Below, piece after piece: positions 62,432 to 64,000 of a DNA stretch of 64,000 nucleotides (within the stretch, counting starts at the first letter, position 1; each line of letters starts with the position of its first letter). The position numbers and the translations under genes are program-made. The stretch covers positions 2,418,001 through 2,482,000 of the forward strand of contig OY782500.1 of assembly GCA_963677885.1 (NCBI GenBank), read 5' to 3'. Source of the stretch: UBA1351 sp963677885. Lineage in GTDB: Bacteria > Bacillota > Clostridia > Lachnospirales > Vallitaleaceae. The notes beneath the pieces were generated by a model, which worked only from the letters and a program-made list of their open reading frames with translations, was not told where the DNA came from and made no database searches.

Positions 62432-64000
62432 TTACTTCTTTGGTTTTCTGATATCTTCCGGTAACTTGTCCGACCAAGGCAGCAGATCTTCCAAGAAGGT
62501 CTTACTTGTTTCTTCCATATGTTTAGGAATCTCAGTCAGTAAGTATTCAAAGTACTCATATGGCTTTAAGTTATTCGCTTTTGCTGTTTCAGCTATACTA
62601 TAAATAATGGCAGAAGAGTTTGCACCTCGGATAGTGTCAATGACTTGCCAATTCTTCTTACCGATACAAAAACCTCGAATGGAACGCTCGCTGGCATTAT
62701 TGTCCATTGGAACGTCACCATCAGTTAAGAACACTTTTAGATAACGTTCTTGATTTAATATATATTTTAATGCATCACGAAGTTTTCCGTTTTTTGGTAC
62801 AAGATGGTCATTCTGTTTCAGGAACACAAACAAAGCATCTACCAAGGGTTTGATAATCACCTGGCGTTGCTTAAGTCGCTCCCCGGAAGAAAGATCTTTT
62901 AACTTGTTTTCTTCCCGGTATATGGCTTGTATTTGCTTCATAATCAAATATGCCATGGTTTCTTTTTGGCCGGTTTTCGGTACTACTTTGACAGCCTCGT
63001 CAAAGCGACGCCTAGCATGTACCCAGCATCCTGCAATCATCAAGTCTTCAATATCTTTCTCTATACTGTGGTAGACTTGATAGCCATCAGTCACACAAAT
63101 ACCGGAGAAATCTTTAAGGAAGGTCCTGGGATGTGAAGCATTCCTCGTTTTCTGGTATTCATATAGGATGATTTGTTCATCCCTATACATAAAACCTGAA
63201 CGATAAACCCACATGTAACTTTTACTTCCTGCTGACCTACCATCACGATTTACCAGAACCGGAGTTTCATCGGCTTGTATGACATGATAGTTATAGAGTT
63301 TGTCATGAAGATAATCATACATGATTCCCAGGTACTCCTCACTCAGACGAATCATCCAGTTCGCCATGTTCTGTCTTGTGATAGCCAATCCGTAACGCTG
63401 GAATTCTTGTTCTAACCGATAAAGAGGAACTGCGTTAACATACTTACCATTCATAACAGCTGCAGCCAGTGAAGCTGATACAGGACTTCCATGTAGCAAG
63501 CCTTTGGGATGCTTGGCTTTGATAATAGATCCATCAAACTTGCTGGAGTATACACCAATATGGTGTTCATCAACCTCGACCTTTGCCGGAACAAATTTGT
63601 ATCGTTTGGCGATTGCATCTGGCAATTGTTTCCAACCGTTTTCACCAAAGACCTTCACGAGTTCATCCTCAGATATGTAATGGTTAATGATGTTCTTGTG
63701 CAGACCAGACAGATCTTGGTCCTTTTTACCAACACGTTTCTTACCTCGAGGAGGCTTGATTTCCAGATCATCAGGCTCAGGAGCATCCAGATCACTGACG
63801 GCTTCAGCTTCATTGAAGAAGATAATTTGTCCATCCACTTCCATAAACATGACTTGGCTGGTATCTTCCATCTTCTCAGAGGATCTACCAAAACGGTGGT
63901 TGTTGGCAAGAATCATTTGTTCCATCATGACCTGCATTTTATCATTCAATGCTTGAGTCTCCTTTGTCAGGACATCCAGCTGATCTTGTAGGCCAAGAAA
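62432..64000 (-). CDS. tnpC: IS66-family transposase TnpC (partial)
   Basis: The frame is open from the right edge of the window through 62432; the N terminus is beyond the window. It shows the IS66 layout: coiled coil, FGRSSEKM basic region, a DUF4096-type linker, then the DDE core with Asp in QADETPVL, Asp in CVTDGYQVY and Glu in MDNNASERSIR. The C-terminal IS66 domain (EYFEYLLTEIP) is complete. No defect is seen, so it may be active. TnpA and TnpB accessory genes would lie to the right of the window. It borders the STAND island. Confidence 0.95.
   Translation of the reverse strand, partial: FLGLQDQLDVLTKETQALNDKMQVMMEQMILANNHRFGRSSEKMEDTSQVMFMEVDGQIIFFNEAEAVSDLDAPEPDDLEIKPPRGKKRVGKKDQDLSGLHKNIINHYISEDELVKVFGENGWKQLPDAIAKRYKFVPAKVEVDEHHIGVYSSKFDGSIIKAKHPKGLLHGSPVSASLAAAVMNGKYVNAVPLYRLEQEFQRYGLAITRQNMANWMIRLSEEYLGIMYDYLHDKLYNYHVIQADETPVLVNRDGRSAGSKSYMWVYRSGFMYRDEQIILYEYQKTRNASHPRTFLKDFSGICVTDGYQVYHSIEKDIEDLMIAGCWVHARRRFDEAVKVVPKTGQKETMAYLIMKQIQAIYREENKLKDLSSGERLKQRQVIIKPLVDALFVFLKQNDHLVPKNGKLRDALKYILNQERYLKVFLTDGDVPMDNNASERSIRGFCIGKKNWQVIDTIRGANSSAIIYSIAETAKANNLKPYEYFEYLLTEIPKHMEETSKTFLEDLLPWSDKLPEDIRKPKK

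Overview
The window looks like a chromosome segment of a low-GC, Gram-positive, anaerobic member of the Clostridia. This is inferred from strong AGGAGG-type ribosome binding sites, AT-rich spacers, SLH and copper-amine-oxidase-like (stalk) surface proteins, a c-di-GMP-I riboswitch, corrinoid methyltransferase parts and an hgcAB pair. No rRNA, tRNA or CRISPR array was seen, so the species cannot be named.

Layout. 1-4.1 kb (minus): a PocR/AraC regulator followed by two corrinoid proteins and a UroD-type methyltransferase with a C-terminal thioredoxin-like domain (runs off the left edge). 4.3-8.1 kb: a PASTA/NPCBM surface protein, then hgcA-hgcB on the plus strand, the corrinoid protein and ferredoxin that methylate mercury. 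8.1-15.2 kb: aldo/keto reductase, a very large SLH protein with two AraC regulators, and a stalk/NPCBM protein. 15.7-18 kb: a GGDEF-EAL protein. 18-28 kb (minus): a carbohydrate or glycolipid utilisation locus (solute-binding lipoprotein, GH35, heparinase II/III-like, EEP phosphatase/nuclease-fold, endoglycoceramidase-like GH5, GPH-family transporter). It starts from a textbook MerR promoter, and the divergent MerR regulator is broken by an in-frame TAG. 29-37 kb: GNAT, an alpha/beta hydrolase with an AbrB-like tail, a GreA-like protein, a chemoreceptor behind a c-di-GMP riboswitch, and a MarR/QueG-like operon with two visible MarR operators.

37-43.8 kb: a degenerate IS3 element, an EFR1 flavodoxin-ferredoxin and a divergent cluster of unrecognised genes (large HTH-containing protein; XRE-like, small, 277-aa and PD-(D/E)XK-like proteins) bounded by a strong terminator. 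43.8-49.5 kb: beta-phosphoglucomutase-like HAD, a sulfatase remnant, a GC-rich structured block, surface proteins and small membrane proteins. 49.7-62.1 kb: a second accessory island with two WYL regulators, NERD, SLAP lipoprotein, membrane HEPN, CoiA-like and a 1176-aa STAND NTPase/TPR protein. An IS66 transposase closes the window.

Signals not explained by the genes: (i) a five-copy intergenic element (180-280 bp, always on the plus strand) with compensated stems and a terminal hairpin; (ii) an 18-bp box, TGRGGCAAATWYRTGTCY, placed exactly 11 bases before TATAAT at three promoters in the 49-57 kb region; (iii) TAGC-N6-GCTA at both plus-strand promoters of that region. Together (ii) and (iii) suggest that the island is a coordinated, previously uncharacterised regulon, possibly defensive.
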